Shown piece after piece: positions 1-8,425 of a stretch of DNA of 64,000 bases. Made by a program: the position numbers and the translations under genes. The stretch lies in NCBI RefSeq assembly GCF_003014555.1, contig NZ_PYGE01000014.1, forward strand, positions 1 to 64,000, written 5' to 3'. Under the pieces are notes generated by a model. That model did not search any database. It was not told the DNA's origin and saw only the letters and a list, made by a program, of their open reading frames with translations. This DNA is from Haloactinopolyspora alba (GTDB taxonomy: Bacteria > Actinomycetota > Actinomycetes > Jiangellales > Jiangellaceae). Numbering within the stretch: position 1 is the stretch's first letter; each line of letters opens with the position of its first letter.

Positions 1-1
1 T

Positions 2-667
2 GCTGGTCGTGAGGATGCTGGCCGCGGTGGTGGCCGCGACATGCGCACGTCCGCGCAACGACGCGCCGACGCGCTCGTCGAGCTCGCCCGGCGCCAGCTC
101 GACAGCGGTGAGCTGCCCACCGCCGGTGGCGAGGCGCCACACCTGAACGTCACGTGTGACCTCGACACCCTGCAGGCACGGACCGGCGGACACGGCGAAC
201 TCCCTGATGGAACGATCCTCCGCGGCGAGGCCGTGCGCCGGCTGGCCTGCGACGCGGACATCACCCGCATCATCACCGGACCCGACTCACAGCCCCTCGA
301 CGTCGGCCGCACCCGCCGCACCGCCACCCCGGCACAACGCAAAGCGCTACGCATCCGCGACCGCGGCTGCCGCTTCCCCGGCTGCGACCGCCCCGCCGCA
401 TGGACCCAAGCACACCACGTGACCTTCTGGTCGAACGGTGGCTCGACCGACATCGACGAAATGGTGCTGCTGTGCAGGCACCACCACACCACCGTCCACG
501 AAGGCGGCTGGCACATCCACACCATCGGACCCGGCAGATTCGTGTTCACCAACCCAGCCGGACAGCCCGTCTTCGCTGCCCGGGCCGAATCGACACGGCA
601 CCTCGTCACCCGACTCGTCCACCTCACCACCCAACCCCGCGCCGGCCCGAACCATCGCGCGGCATGA
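2..667 (+). CDS. HNH endonuclease of the DUF222/13E12 type, 5' truncated by the window edge
   Basis: The frame is open from the first bases of the window, so only the C-terminal ~220 residues are visible. The visible part has the typical 13E12-repeat end: an RRADALVELA helix, a stretch on a predicted beta scaffold, an RDRGCRFPGCDRP zinc-knuckle-like motif, then the HNH core with AHHV, the asparagine-containing loop and CRHHHTTVHEGGW. These families carry an N-terminal DUF222 domain and a C-terminal HNH nuclease and occur in many copies in actinobacterial genomes; their role is unclear (nicking or homing-like activity has been proposed). A possible hairpin follows at 737-756. No neighbour suggests a specific function. 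Confidence 0.85.
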   Translation, partial: AGREDAGRGGGRDMRTSAQRRADALVELARRQLDSGELPTAGGEAPHLNVTCDLDTLQARTGGHGELPDGTILRGEAVRRLACDADITRIITGPDSQPLDVGRTRRTATPAQRKALRIRDRGCRFPGCDRPAAWTQAHHVTFWSNGGSTDIDEMVLLCRHHHTTVHEGGWHIHTIGPGRFVFTNPAGQPVFAARAESTRHLVTRLVHLTTQPRAGPNHRAA

Positions 668-736
668 TCACCACGACGGGTGCCGCCTGATCACCGCACC
701 CATGAGCACCACGACAACGGATCAGCGGAATCGGCA

Positions 737-756
737 CGAGCTCTGACGTGAGCTCG
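737..756. terminator. Short hairpin between convergent HNH and WYL genes
   Basis: CGAGCTC, a 6-nt loop TGACGT, then GAGCTCG give a perfect 7-bp stem. It lies between the 3' ends of two convergent genes, so it could serve either strand. There is no T-tract, as is usual for high-GC actinobacterial terminators. Confidence 0.4.
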
Positions 757-787
757 GTGGAACGAGAGGTCGTGGACGTTGAGTCAG

Positions 788-1738
788 TCAGGTCGACTCG
801 ATGAAGCGCTCACCCAGCTGGCGTAGGTGGTCACGCAGCTCCGGCGGCTCGACGATGGAGAAGTCGGCGCCGACCGTCCCCAGCACGAAGGCCGGCCAGT
901 CGAGGGCGTCCACGTTCATGGTCAGCCGACTCGAGCTCTCGTCCAGCGCTTCGACGGTTCCCCAGTCCCACACGGCGCGCTGCACGGTGGCCGCCGGCGC
1001 CTGGACGTCGACCACGACCCGGTACCGCGTCGGTATCGAGGTCAGCCGGTCGCGGACATAGGTCGCGGCGTCGTCGGCCGGCAGCTCGCGGGGACGGAAC
1101 CGGGCGCCGGTAGTGGTCGCGCCCGCGAGCCGGTCCACCCGGAAGGTTCGCCAGTCGTGGCGTTCGACGTCCCAGGCCACGAGGTACCACCGGCGCCCGA
1201 GCGAGACGAGACGGTGCGGCTCGACCTGACGGGTCGCCTGTTCGCCGTCCCGCGTCCGGTAGTCGAAGCGCAACCGCTCGTCGTCACGGCACGCCTGCGC
1301 GATGACGGTGAGGTCCTGCGCCTCGACGGTCGGGCCGCCACCGAACACGGCCGGCACGGTGTAGGTCTGCAAGGCGTCCACGCGCCGGCGCAGCCGTGGC
1401 GGCAGCACCTGCGTCACCTTCGTGAGCGCCCGCACGGACGTCTCGCCGATACCCGCGACGGCGCCACCGGCGGCATTGCGCAACCCCACGGCGATGGCCA
1501 CGGCCTCCTCGTCGTCCAGCAGCAGCGGCGGCAACGCGGCACCGGCCCGAAGCTGGTAACCGCCCGCGACCCCTCGGGTGGCGTCCACGGGGTAGCCCAG
1601 CTCGCGTAGCCGGTCGACGTCGCGGCGCAACGTCCGTGCGCTGACCGCCAGCTGCTCGGAGAGTTCCGTCCCCGGCCAGTACCGATGCGTCTGCAGTAAC
1701 GACAACAGCCGCAGCATCCGTGCGCTCGTGTTCGCCAT
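788..1738 (-). CDS. WYL-domain transcriptional regulator with N-terminal HTH
   Basis: A 316-residue protein. Residues ~1-60 form a DeoR-like winged helix-turn-helix (RMLRLLSLLQ, then LSEQLAVSARTLRRDVDRLRELGYPV). A central WYL domain (HRLVSLGRRWYLVAWDVERHDWRTFRVDR) and a C-terminal WCX extension follow. Start ATG 1738 begins directly before the HTH; upstream in-frame ATGs at 1747 and 1759 are possible, but 1759 lies inside the operator-like palindrome at 1756-1784. WYL proteins bind nucleotides or other ligands and usually control a neighbouring operon. The divergent DrrAB-type exporter is the obvious candidate target, together with autoregulation (inference). Confidence 0.88.
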   Translation of the reverse strand: MANTSARMLRLLSLLQTHRYWPGTELSEQLAVSARTLRRDVDRLRELGYPVDATRGVAGGYQLRAGAALPPLLLDDEEAVAIAVGLRNAAGGAVAGIGETSVRALTKVTQVLPPRLRRRVDALQTYTVPAVFGGGPTVEAQDLTVIAQACRDDERLRFDYRTRDGEQATRQVEPHRLVSLGRRWYLVAWDVERHDWRTFRVDRLAGATTTGARFRPRELPADDAATYVRDRLTSIPTRYRVVVDVQAPAATVQRAVWDWGTVEALDESSSRLTMNVDALDWPAFVLGTVGADFSIVEPPELRDHLRQLGERFIEST

Positions 1739-1755
1739 GAGACTCATCCTCGCGG

Positions 1756-1784
1756 TCATTGAGGTCAGAAAGTGGCCTGAATGA
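1756..1784. promoter_or_regulatory. Candidate operator of the WYL regulator
   Basis: A 29-bp dyad with arms TCATTGAGGTCA and TGGCCTGAATGA (10 of 12 positions complementary) around a 5-nt centre. It sits between the divergent WYL and ABC genes. It covers the ATG at 1781, which argues against 1781 being the translation start of the ABC gene. Confidence 0.55.
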
Positions 1785-1788
1785 ACTC

Positions 1789-1794
1789 TACCGT
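1789..1794 (+). promoter_or_regulatory. -10 box of a likely leaderless promoter for the ABC exporter operon
   Basis: TACCGT (TANNNT class) is followed by exactly 7 nt and then ATG 1802. There is no Shine-Dalgarno sequence before that ATG. The operator-like dyad lies directly upstream, where it would block RNA polymerase. Confidence 0.45.
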
Positions 1795-1801
1795 GGTCGA
1801 C

Positions 1802-2818
1802 ATGGACACAGCGATGATCCGAACCCACGGACTGACCAGGCATTTCACGGTGAAGAAAGAGACGGTCGAAGCCGTACGCGGACTCGACCTGCAGGTCGAC
1901 GAAGGCGAACTCGTCGCCGTGCTCGGCCCGAACGGCGCCGGCAAGTCGACCACGTTGCGCATGCTCACGACGCTCATCCCGCCGACGTCGGGGACGGCGC
2001 GGGTCGCGGGGCACGACGTCGTCGGCGAGCAGCGCGAGGTACGGCGACGTATCGGCTACATCGGCCAGGGCAACGGCGCCGCGCACAGCCAGCGCGGCCG
2101 CGACGAGCTGATCAGCCAGGGCCGCGCCTACGGCATGTCACGCACGGCGGCGCGGCAGCGCGCGGACGAGCTCGTCGAGTCGCTGGACCTGTCGGGCGTC
2201 GCCGACCGGACCGTCTCCTCACTCTCCGGCGGACAGCGCCGGCGCCTGGACATCGCCATGGGTCTCATCCACGCACCCGAACTGCTGTTCCTCGACGAGC
2301 CGTCCACTGGCCTGGACCCGCAGAACCGGGCGCGGCTGCAGGAGCACATCGTCCACCTGCGCGCCGCGTACGGCACCACGATCGTGCTGACCACGCACTA
2401 CCTCGACGAGGCGGACTCGATGGCCGAGCGGATCGTCGTCGTCGACCACGGCCGGGTGATCGCCGACGACACCCCCGCCCGGCTGAAGGCGAACCACTCC
2501 GGCGACCACGTCACGTTGGGCTTCGGCGCCGAGATCGACGCTCGCGCCGCATCCGACGTCGCCCGGCGGATCCCCGGCGCGAATGTCGAGACCCTCGGCG
2601 CCACGGTGCACGTCCGGGTCGTCGGCGGCCCGCAGGTCGTCCCCGGGCTGCTGCGGGGCATCGGGGAGCAGGGCGTGGCCGTCTCATCGGTGGAAGTCGC
2701 CCGGCCCACACTCGATGACGTCTTCCTCAACCTGACCGGCCGCAGCCTGCGCGAGGGCGGCGCCGAACCCGCGGGCACGCACGAGTCCGCCACCACAGAG
2801 CAGGAGATCGCAGCATGA
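1802..2818 (+). CDS. ABC transporter ATP-binding protein, DrrA (daunorubicin resistance) family
   Basis: A 338-residue nucleotide-binding subunit of a drug/antibiotic-type exporter. Walker A GPNGAGKST lies at ~42-50, the signature LSGGQ at ~141-145 and Walker B LLFLDEP at ~161-167, followed by the D-loop STGLDP and the H-loop TTHY. The C-terminal ~80 residues are the DrrA-type extension. The start at 1802 is preferred because a -10 box sits 7 nt before it and because the longer start at 1781 lies inside an operator-like dyad. It overlaps the permease gene by the ATGA at 2815-2818, so the two are translationally coupled. The substrate is not deducible; control by the divergent WYL regulator is likely. 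Confidence 0.93.
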   Translation: MDTAMIRTHGLTRHFTVKKETVEAVRGLDLQVDEGELVAVLGPNGAGKSTTLRMLTTLIPPTSGTARVAGHDVVGEQREVRRRIGYIGQGNGAAHSQRGRDELISQGRAYGMSRTAARQRADELVESLDLSGVADRTVSSLSGGQRRRLDIAMGLIHAPELLFLDEPSTGLDPQNRARLQEHIVHLRAAYGTTIVLTTHYLDEADSMAERIVVVDHGRVIADDTPARLKANHSGDHVTLGFGAEIDARAASDVARRIPGANVETLGATVHVRVVGGPQVVPGLLRGIGEQGVAVSSVEVARPTLDDVFLNLTGRSLREGGAEPAGTHESATTEQEIAA

Positions 2819-3591
2819 GTACGACCATCGCGCCCGTGAGCGCCACCACCATCGTGTCCGACACGGCCACCGTTCTCAGCCGCGAGTTGCGACCGGTCCT
2901 GCGGGACCCGTTCTCGGTGATCTTCAGCATGATCCAGCCGCTGATCTTCCTCGGCCTGTTCGCGCCACTACTGCCGGACCTCGGCAGCCAGGGCTCCGCC
3001 CTGCAGTGGTTCGTGCCCGGCATCGTGGTCATGTCATGCCTGTTCAGCACCTCGTTCACCGGATCCAACCTGCTGTTCGAGATCCAGACCGGCTCGCACG
3101 AGCGGATGCTGGTGACACCGTTGCGGCGGCCGGCGCTGATCATCGGCCGCGCGCTGAAGGAGACCGTGCCGCTGATCGTTCAGACAGCGATCATCGTCGG
3201 CGCCTGCCTGCCGTTCGGCTTCGACCTGCATCTGGGTGGCGCGGTCCTGGGGTTGCTGATCCTGGCGATCACGGCGGTGGGGCTGGGCGCCCTGTCGTAC
3301 ACGCTGGCGCTCGCCTCGAAGAACCAGGAGTGGCTGTTCTGGACCGTCCAGCAGACCGTGCTGTTCCCGTTGCTGTTGCTGGCCGGGATCCTGCTGCCGG
3401 TGGACGGCGGCCCGGGCTGGCTGCGCACCATGGCGGAGTTCAACCCGTTGAGCTACGTGGTCGACGCGGAACGCGCGCTGTTCAACGGCGACTTCGCCCT
3501 GGACACCCTGGGTGCCGGCGCACTTGCCGCGGTGGGGGTCGCCGCACTCGGCCTCGCGGTCGGCACGCGGGCGATGCGCCGCTCGTCCTGA
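2815..3591 (+). CDS. ABC-2 type permease, DrrB family
   Basis: A 258-residue membrane subunit with six predicted hydrophobic segments (for example PLIFLGLFAPLLP, the stretch after PLIVQTAIIVGACLP, and FPLLLLAGILLPV). It ends in the typical ABC-2 C-terminus after a conserved NPLSYVVDAERALFNG motif. It starts in the ATGA overlap with the ATPase gene. Together they should form a two-component exporter of the DrrAB type. A long hairpin at 3617-3670 terminates the operon. Confidence 0.92.
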   Translation: MSTTIAPVSATTIVSDTATVLSRELRPVLRDPFSVIFSMIQPLIFLGLFAPLLPDLGSQGSALQWFVPGIVVMSCLFSTSFTGSNLLFEIQTGSHERMLVTPLRRPALIIGRALKETVPLIVQTAIIVGACLPFGFDLHLGGAVLGLLILAITAVGLGALSYTLALASKNQEWLFWTVQQTVLFPLLLLAGILLPVDGGPGWLRTMAEFNPLSYVVDAERALFNGDFALDTLGAGALAAVGVAALGLAVGTRAMRRSS

Positions 3592-3616
3592 GCCGGCACC
3601 CGAAGACGACGCAACT

Positions 3617-3670
3617 CCTCGTGACCGTCGACCTTCCGCGCCGCGGTGCGGAAGGTCGACGGTCACGAGG
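3617..3670. terminator. Bidirectional terminator, perfect 23-bp stem
   Basis: The arm at 3617-3639 is exactly complementary to 3648-3670, with an 8-nt loop. It lies between the convergent DrrB-type and MFS genes, and the right arm includes the stop codon of the MFS gene (3663-3665). Confidence 0.8.
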
Positions 3671-4850
3671 ACGGCACGGCGAGCAGGCGACCGCCGGCGT
3701 ACATCGCCCCGGCCGCCGACGCCGCGGCGGCCGCAGCCAGCACCCAGGCCGCCGAGTACGAGACGGACTGGGCGAGCGCTCCGAACACGATCGGTCCGAG
3801 CGCGTTCCCGATCGCCAGCCCGGACAGCCCGATCCCGGCCACGGCTCCCGGCCGCAGCGGGTCGGCACGGACGAGCGTCAGGAAGAACAGCGCCGTCCAC
3901 CCCCAGCCACCGGCGATCGCTCCGACCGCCCCGACCTCGAGAAGAACCGCCGTCCCGGTCGCGCCGAGCAGCATCGTCACCGAGCCGGCGACGAGCATCC
4001 ACGGCATCAGCGCCGTGGCCGCTTCGGGGCGGCGATCGGCGAGCATCCCCGATGCGATCCGGACGACCACGCCGACCACGCTGGCGACCCCGAGCAGGAA
4101 CCCCCCGTACGACTGGCTCAGCCCCGCCGAGACGGCGCTGTCGGTCAGGAACACGCTGATCCCGGTCGCCGCCATCGACGCGAGAGCGGCCCCCAGCGCC
4201 AGCGCGAGCGTGGCGGTGCGTCCGGGACTGTGCTGCGGCCCCGACCCCACAGCGGCAGCGGGAGCCGCGTCACGCGGCGACGGCCCGGCGGTGGCGAGCA
4301 GGAGCATGACGGCGGCGAACGGCACCAGCCCGACGGCGAAGACCCAGCGCCAGCCGACCGTCACCGCGATGGTCGGCACCGCGAACCCGGCGACCATCGT
4401 GGCGAGCGGGATCGACGCCTCCTTGATGCCGAAGACCATCCCTCGGCGGCCCGCGGGGACCGACCCGGCGACGAGACGGGTCAGGCCGGGGTCGACGAGA
4501 GCGATCCCGACACCGGCGCACGCCATCAGAATCATCAGTCCGCCCCACCGCTCGGCGAACAGCGCGATGCCGGTCATGGCTCCGGCACTCACCATCGACC
4601 CCAGTGCGATGCTCGTGCGGGCGCCGCGGCGGTCGGCCAGGATCCCGGTGAACGGCGCGGCCGCGGCTCCGGCGATGTACAGCACGGCGACGGCGGCCCC
4701 GAGCACCACCTCCGACACGCCCAGGTCGTCGCGGACCTGCGCGGCGGTCGCGCCGATCAGGAAGGCGGGCAGGGACGGCACGACCAGCCCGATGCCGACG
4801 GTGAGGACGACGCGTACGGACAGCGATCGCGCCTGGGCTGTGTCGGTCAC
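3663..4850 (-). CDS. MFS transporter
   Basis: A ~395-residue major facilitator with about 12 hydrophobic segments. The loop between TM2 and TM3 carries a GxLADRRGAR-type motif A (GILADRRGAR), with a weaker repeat in the second half (GMLADRRPEA). A longer frame from GTG 4907 exists, but that start lies inside the GCAATATATTGC palindrome, so GTG 4850 (VTDTAQ...) is chosen. The gene is divergent from the GntR regulator, 94 bp away, and probably shares its operator. It may move the substrate or an intermediate of the large operon (inference). Confidence 0.85.
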   Translation of the reverse strand: MTDTAQARSLSVRVVLTVGIGLVVPSLPAFLIGATAAQVRDDLGVSEVVLGAAVAVLYIAGAAAAPFTGILADRRGARTSIALGSMVSAGAMTGIALFAERWGGLMILMACAGVGIALVDPGLTRLVAGSVPAGRRGMVFGIKEASIPLATMVAGFAVPTIAVTVGWRWVFAVGLVPFAAVMLLLATAGPSPRDAAPAAAVGSGPQHSPGRTATLALALGAALASMAATGISVFLTDSAVSAGLSQSYGGFLLGVASVVGVVVRIASGMLADRRPEAATALMPWMLVAGSVTMLLGATGTAVLLEVGAVGAIAGGWGWTALFFLTLVRADPLRPGAVAGIGLSGLAIGNALGPIVFGALAQSVSYSAAWVLAAAAAASAAGAMYAGGRLLAVPSS

Positions 4851-4893
4851 GCTCGTCTCGTTCGCTCTCGGCGGCAGTGCCTGTTGATGATAC

Positions 4894-4905
4894 GCAATAT
4901 ATTGC
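4894..4905. promoter_or_regulatory. Candidate GntR operator
   Basis: GCAATATATTGC is a perfect 12-bp palindrome and strikingly AT-rich for this genome. A related half-site (CAATAT on the complementary strand) occurs at 4913-4918. It lies between the divergent MFS and GntR genes. FCD-type GntR proteins commonly bind short AT-rich palindromes. Confidence 0.55.
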
Positions 4906-4932
4906 ACTCTTCATATTGTTCGGAAGCTCTGC

Positions 4933-4938
4933 TATGTT
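4933..4938 (+). promoter_or_regulatory. -10 box before the GntR gene (leaderless start)
   Basis: TATGTT lies 6 nt before GTG 4945 and no Shine-Dalgarno sequence is present. This promoter would drive gntR and, by read-through and coupling, the whole operon behind it. Confidence 0.5.
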
Positions 4939-4944
4939 CACCGC

Positions 4945-5622
4945 GTGTCCGGAGTGAAGCTGAACCGACTACGGCGGGTGTCCCTGCGCGAACGGGTGCT
5001 CACCGAGCTACAGGGCCACATCGTGTCGGGCACGTTCGCCCCCGGCCAGCGGCTGAACGACTCGGAGCTGGCCGAACAGCTCGGCGTCAGCCGCACGCCC
5101 GTGCGCGAGGCCCTGCAGCAACTTCAGGCCATGGGCCTGGTCGAGGCGATCCCGGGCGCGTCCACCAGAGTCACCGAGGTCGACGCGGCCGATGCGGCGG
5201 CCGTGTTCCCGGTCGTGGCCCAGCTGCACGCGCTGGCCACCAGGCTCGCCGTCGACGCGCTGACCGCCGCTGACGTCGAACGTCTGCACCGGCACAACGC
5301 CGACCTGCTCGAGGCGACCAAGTCCGGCGACCGCGACCGCATGATGGACGCCGACACCGCCTTCCACGACGTCTTCATCGAGCTGTCCGGCAACCCCGTC
5401 CTCGCCGAGCTGCTCGACCAGCTGACGCCGCGGGTGCGCAGATTCGAGTACGCGCTCTTCGACGATGCCGCCGGCCACGCCTCGGCGCACGACCACGAAC
5501 AGATCATCGCCGCGTGCGAGGCATCCGACGTCGGCCGGATCGGCGAGCTCGTCGAACGCAACTGGCTCAGCCTCGGCGACGACGTGGTCCGCCAGCTCAA
5601 GATCCAGGAGACGCCGTCGTGA
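4945..5622 (+). CDS. GntR-family regulator, FCD subgroup
   Basis: 225 residues. The N-terminal winged helix (RERVLTELQGHIVSGTFAPGQR, then LAEQLGVSRTPVREALQQLQAMGLV) is the GntR signature. The C-terminal all-helical FCD domain shows the metal/ligand-binding pattern (DADTAFHDVFIELSGNP and HEQIIAACEA). FCD regulators sense small organic acids, sugars acids or related metabolites. Its stop overlaps the GTG of the molybdenum hydroxylase gene (5619-5622), so it is the first gene of the 16-kb operon and very likely its local regulator. Confidence 0.92.
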   Translation: MSGVKLNRLRRVSLRERVLTELQGHIVSGTFAPGQRLNDSELAEQLGVSRTPVREALQQLQAMGLVEAIPGASTRVTEVDAADAAAVFPVVAQLHALATRLAVDALTAADVERLHRHNADLLEATKSGDRDRMMDADTAFHDVFIELSGNPVLAELLDQLTPRVRRFEYALFDDAAGHASAHDHEQIIAACEASDVGRIGELVERNWLSLGDDVVRQLKIQETPS

Positions 5623-7961
5623 CCCGGGAGACCACTCAGGGCACCTCGAGGGCTCCGGCGCACACCGGCGTCGTCGGCAGGTCCCTCCCGGCCGACGACG
5701 CGGCGGCGATCGTGGCGGGCGATCTCGAGTACGTCACCGACCGTCGGGTCGACGGCATGCTGCACGGAGCGGTCCATCGCTCGGCACACCCCCACGCCCG
5801 GATCGTCTCCGTCGACACCGCCCGGGCGGCCTCCGAGCCCGGCGTGGTGGCCGTGCTCACCGCCGGCGACGTGCCGTGCAATCAGCTCGGCACCGACTCG
5901 GAGAACGGCGCCGTGCTGGCCGGCGACGTCGTCCGCCAGGTCGGCGAGGCGATCGCCCTCGTCGCCGCGGCCGATCCCGAAACGGCGCGCCGGGCGGCCG
6001 ACCTGATCGAGGTCGGCTACGAGCCGCTGCCGGTCGTCGACGGACCGGACTCGCCCGCGCCCGTCACCGTGCACCCGCGGGGCAACGTCGCCGGCACCCT
6101 CACGTTCGAGTCGGGAGACGTCGCCACCGCTCTGTCGTCGTCGGACCTCGTCGTGGACGTCGACACGACCACGTCGGCGCAGGAGCACGTCGCCATCGAG
6201 ACGCCGGGCGGGATGGCCGAGTGGGATCTCGGCAAGATCACCGTCTGGTGCGGATCACAGAACCCGGGCCTGCACCGCAAGCTGGTGGCGCACGCGCTGC
6301 GCCTGAATCTCGACGACGTGCGGCTGGTCAGCAACCCCGTCGGCGGCGCGTTCGGGTCACGCAACGACGACCCCGCACCGGTGTACCTGGCGTTGCTCGC
6401 GTGGCACACCACCCGCCCCGTACACCTGCACCTGTCGCGGCGGGAGACGATCGTCGCCGGGCCGAAGCGGCACCCCTACCGCACGCGCGTCCGGCTCGGG
6501 TTCGACCGGGCGGGGACGCTGCGCGCGATCGACAGCCGGGCCGTCGCCGACACCGGGCCGTACGTGACCGCGGGCCGCAACGTCCTGAAGACCTCCGCCG
6601 AGCTGTCCAGCGGGCCGTACGCGGCGCCGAACGCGCGCTTCGACGGCACCGTCGCGTACTCGAACAACGCCAACGCCGGCGCGTTCCGTGGCTTCGGCGC
6701 GCCGCAGGTGGCGTTCGCGCTCGAGACCGCCGTCTCCGAAGCGGCGGTCGAGCTCGGCCTCGACCCGGTGCAGATCCGCCGCGCCAACCTGACCCGGCCG
6801 GGGGACGCACACAGCCTCTACGGGCACACCGTCAGCCGCAGCCTGCGCGCCAGCCAGACGCTCGACGCGGCGGCCGCGCATCCGTGGTGGCGCGACCGCG
6901 ACGCATGGGCCGCCGGTTCGGCCGGTCCCTGGCGCCGTGGCACCGGCATCGCGATGGCGATCAAGGGTGTCGGCATGGGCAGCGGGAAGGGCGACACGGC
7001 ACGGGCCCGGCTCATCGTCTCCGCCACCGGGACGGTCAACATCTGGGCCGGCCCCAACCACACCGGGCAGGCCATCGGCACGGCCTACCGGCAGATCGCG
7101 GCGGACACGCTCGGCATCGACCACGACCGGATCCGGGTGCACGTCGGCGACTCCGAGCTCGTGCCGGAGTCGGGCGCCACCGCGGCCTCGCGCAGCATGT
7201 ACGCCGGAGGCTCGGCGGTGCACCAGGTCTGCGGCCGGCTGCGTGCCGTGCTCGACGAGCCCGGTGTCGACACCGGGGCCTCGTTCGACGACGTCGCCGC
7301 GCATCTGGTGGCGTCCGGCCGCGCCGAGTACGAGGCCGAGTTCGTTCTCCCCGACGTCGACGACATCGGCCGGATCCCTCCCGAGGCGCTGGCCGACTAC
7401 GCGCCGCACGCGGTCTACGGGTGCAGTGCGCAGGTGGTCCGGCTGGAGGTGAACACGCTGACCGGTGAGATCAGGCTTCACGGCGTGGTGTGCGCGGTCG
7501 ACGCCGGCGTCGCGGTGAACCCCGGCGCCACGGTCGGGCAGGCCGAGGGCGGCGTCGCCCAGGGCGTCGGCTTCGCGCTGTTCGAGGAGTACCGGCTGGA
7601 CGCCGGCGTCCCGGTCACCACGAGCCTGGAGAACTATCTGATCCCCACGGCCATGGACGTTCCGCCCATCGAGACCGTTCTGGTCACCGGGCACGAGAAC
7701 ACCGGCCCGTTCGGCGCCAAGGGGATGTCCGAGGTGGTCGTCGTGCCGACCGCGCCGGCGATCGCGGCCGCCGTGGGATCCGCCACCGGCTTCTGGCCGC
7801 GGCACCTGCCGATGACGCCGGAGCGGGTGCGGGCCGGCCTGTCGGCGATGAGCGGCGAGGGGACGAGCGAGCGGAGTGGCCGGCGGAGCGCAGCGGAGCG
7901 AGCGAGGACCCGAGCGCGACCAGAGAACATGAGCGCCGAGCCCGCGGAGGGTGCGTCATGA
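5619..7961 (+). CDS. Molybdopterin-binding (large) subunit of a xanthine dehydrogenase-family hydroxylase
   Basis: A 780-residue subunit that would hold the molybdenum cofactor and substrate. An ald_Xan_dh_C-type domain (GDLEYVTDRR...VLTAGDVP) is followed by the Mo-binding domains. Landmarks are GSQNPGLHRK, the loop AGAFRGFGAPQ near residue 355, and GAKGMSE whose Glu (about residue 705) is the base in this family. The loop is of the xanthine/aldehyde-oxidoreductase type and lacks the Cys of CO dehydrogenase form I. GTG 5619 overlaps the gntR stop. The last ~35 residues are encoded by a low-complexity GAGCGAGCGGAG-type stretch (7858-7925) and look like an accretion on the normal C-terminus. 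The substrate is unknown. Confidence 0.9.
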   Translation: MTRETTQGTSRAPAHTGVVGRSLPADDAAAIVAGDLEYVTDRRVDGMLHGAVHRSAHPHARIVSVDTARAASEPGVVAVLTAGDVPCNQLGTDSENGAVLAGDVVRQVGEAIALVAAADPETARRAADLIEVGYEPLPVVDGPDSPAPVTVHPRGNVAGTLTFESGDVATALSSSDLVVDVDTTTSAQEHVAIETPGGMAEWDLGKITVWCGSQNPGLHRKLVAHALRLNLDDVRLVSNPVGGAFGSRNDDPAPVYLALLAWHTTRPVHLHLSRRETIVAGPKRHPYRTRVRLGFDRAGTLRAIDSRAVADTGPYVTAGRNVLKTSAELSSGPYAAPNARFDGTVAYSNNANAGAFRGFGAPQVAFALETAVSEAAVELGLDPVQIRRANLTRPGDAHSLYGHTVSRSLRASQTLDAAAAHPWWRDRDAWAAGSAGPWRRGTGIAMAIKGVGMGSGKGDTARARLIVSATGTVNIWAGPNHTGQAIGTAYRQIAADTLGIDHDRIRVHVGDSELVPESGATAASRSMYAGGSAVHQVCGRLRAVLDEPGVDTGASFDDVAAHLVASGRAEYEAEFVLPDVDDIGRIPPEALADYAPHAVYGCSAQVVRLEVNTLTGEIRLHGVVCAVDAGVAVNPGATVGQAEGGVAQGVGFALFEEYRLDAGVPVTTSLENYLIPTAMDVPPIETVLVTGHENTGPFGAKGMSEVVVVPTAPAIAAAVGSATGFWPRHLPMTPERVRAGLSAMSGEGTSERSGRRSAAERARTRARPENMSAEPAEGAS
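7858..7925. repeat. Low-complexity purine/GC repeat tract inside the 3' end of the Mo-subunit gene
   Basis: The tract is built from imperfect copies of GAGCGAGCGGAG and GAGCGCAGCGGAGCGAGCGAG, a style of dispersed intergenic repeat common in actinobacterial genomes. It is read in frame as an Arg/Ser/Glu-rich tail, so it extends the subunit beyond its expected end. Confidence 0.5.
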
Positions 7962-8425
7962 GCGGCGACAGCATGAGGGTGAACGGGACCCCGGCGCGCG
8001 GGCACGACCCCGGCGCGCGGCTGCTCGACGTGCTCCGTGACGACCTCGGCCTGCGCGGTGTCAAGGAGGGCTGCGGTATCGGCGAGTGCGGTAGCTGCAC
8101 CGTCCTGCTCGACGGCGAGCCGGTCTGTTCCTGCCTCGTGTTCGCCGGGCAGGCCGAGGGGCGCGACGTCGTCACCGCGGAGGGCCTCGCCCCGGCGGGC
8201 GAGCTCGGCCGCCTTCAGCAGGAGTTCGTCGACCACCAGGCGTTGCAGTGCGGCTACTGCATTCCCGGCGTCGTCGTGTCCGCGGCGGCCCACCTGGCCG
8301 GGGCGGACCACGTCGACGAGAGCAGCGTCCGCGAGGCCCTGTCCGGGAACCTGTGCCGTTGCACCGGGTACTCGAAGCTGGTGGCCGCCGTGCTCGCCAC
8401 GGCCGACGACGGGGACCAAGCATGA
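7958..8425 (+). CDS. [2Fe-2S]-binding small subunit of the molybdenum hydroxylase
   Basis: 155 residues, the usual size. The plant-type cluster uses C39, C44, C47 and C59 (CGIGECGSCTVLLDG...CSC). The all-helical second cluster uses C98, C101, C133 and C135 (CGYC and CRCTGY). It passes electrons from the molybdenum centre to the FAD subunit. The start overlaps the previous stop (ATGA at 7958-7961) and its own stop overlaps the next start, so the L-S-M subunits are made in stoichiometric order. Confidence 0.94.
   Translation: MSGDSMRVNGTPARGHDPGARLLDVLRDDLGLRGVKEGCGIGECGSCTVLLDGEPVCSCLVFAGQAEGRDVVTAEGLAPAGELGRLQQEFVDHQALQCGYCIPGVVVSAAAHLAGADHVDESSVREALSGNLCRCTGYSKLVAAVLATADDGDQA

Noticed and set aside
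3006-5273. A 755-codon open frame on the plus strand across the DrrB-type and MFS genes
   Set aside because: It is Arg/Gly/Pro-rich shadow sequence of real genes on both strands, a common effect of extreme GC bias.
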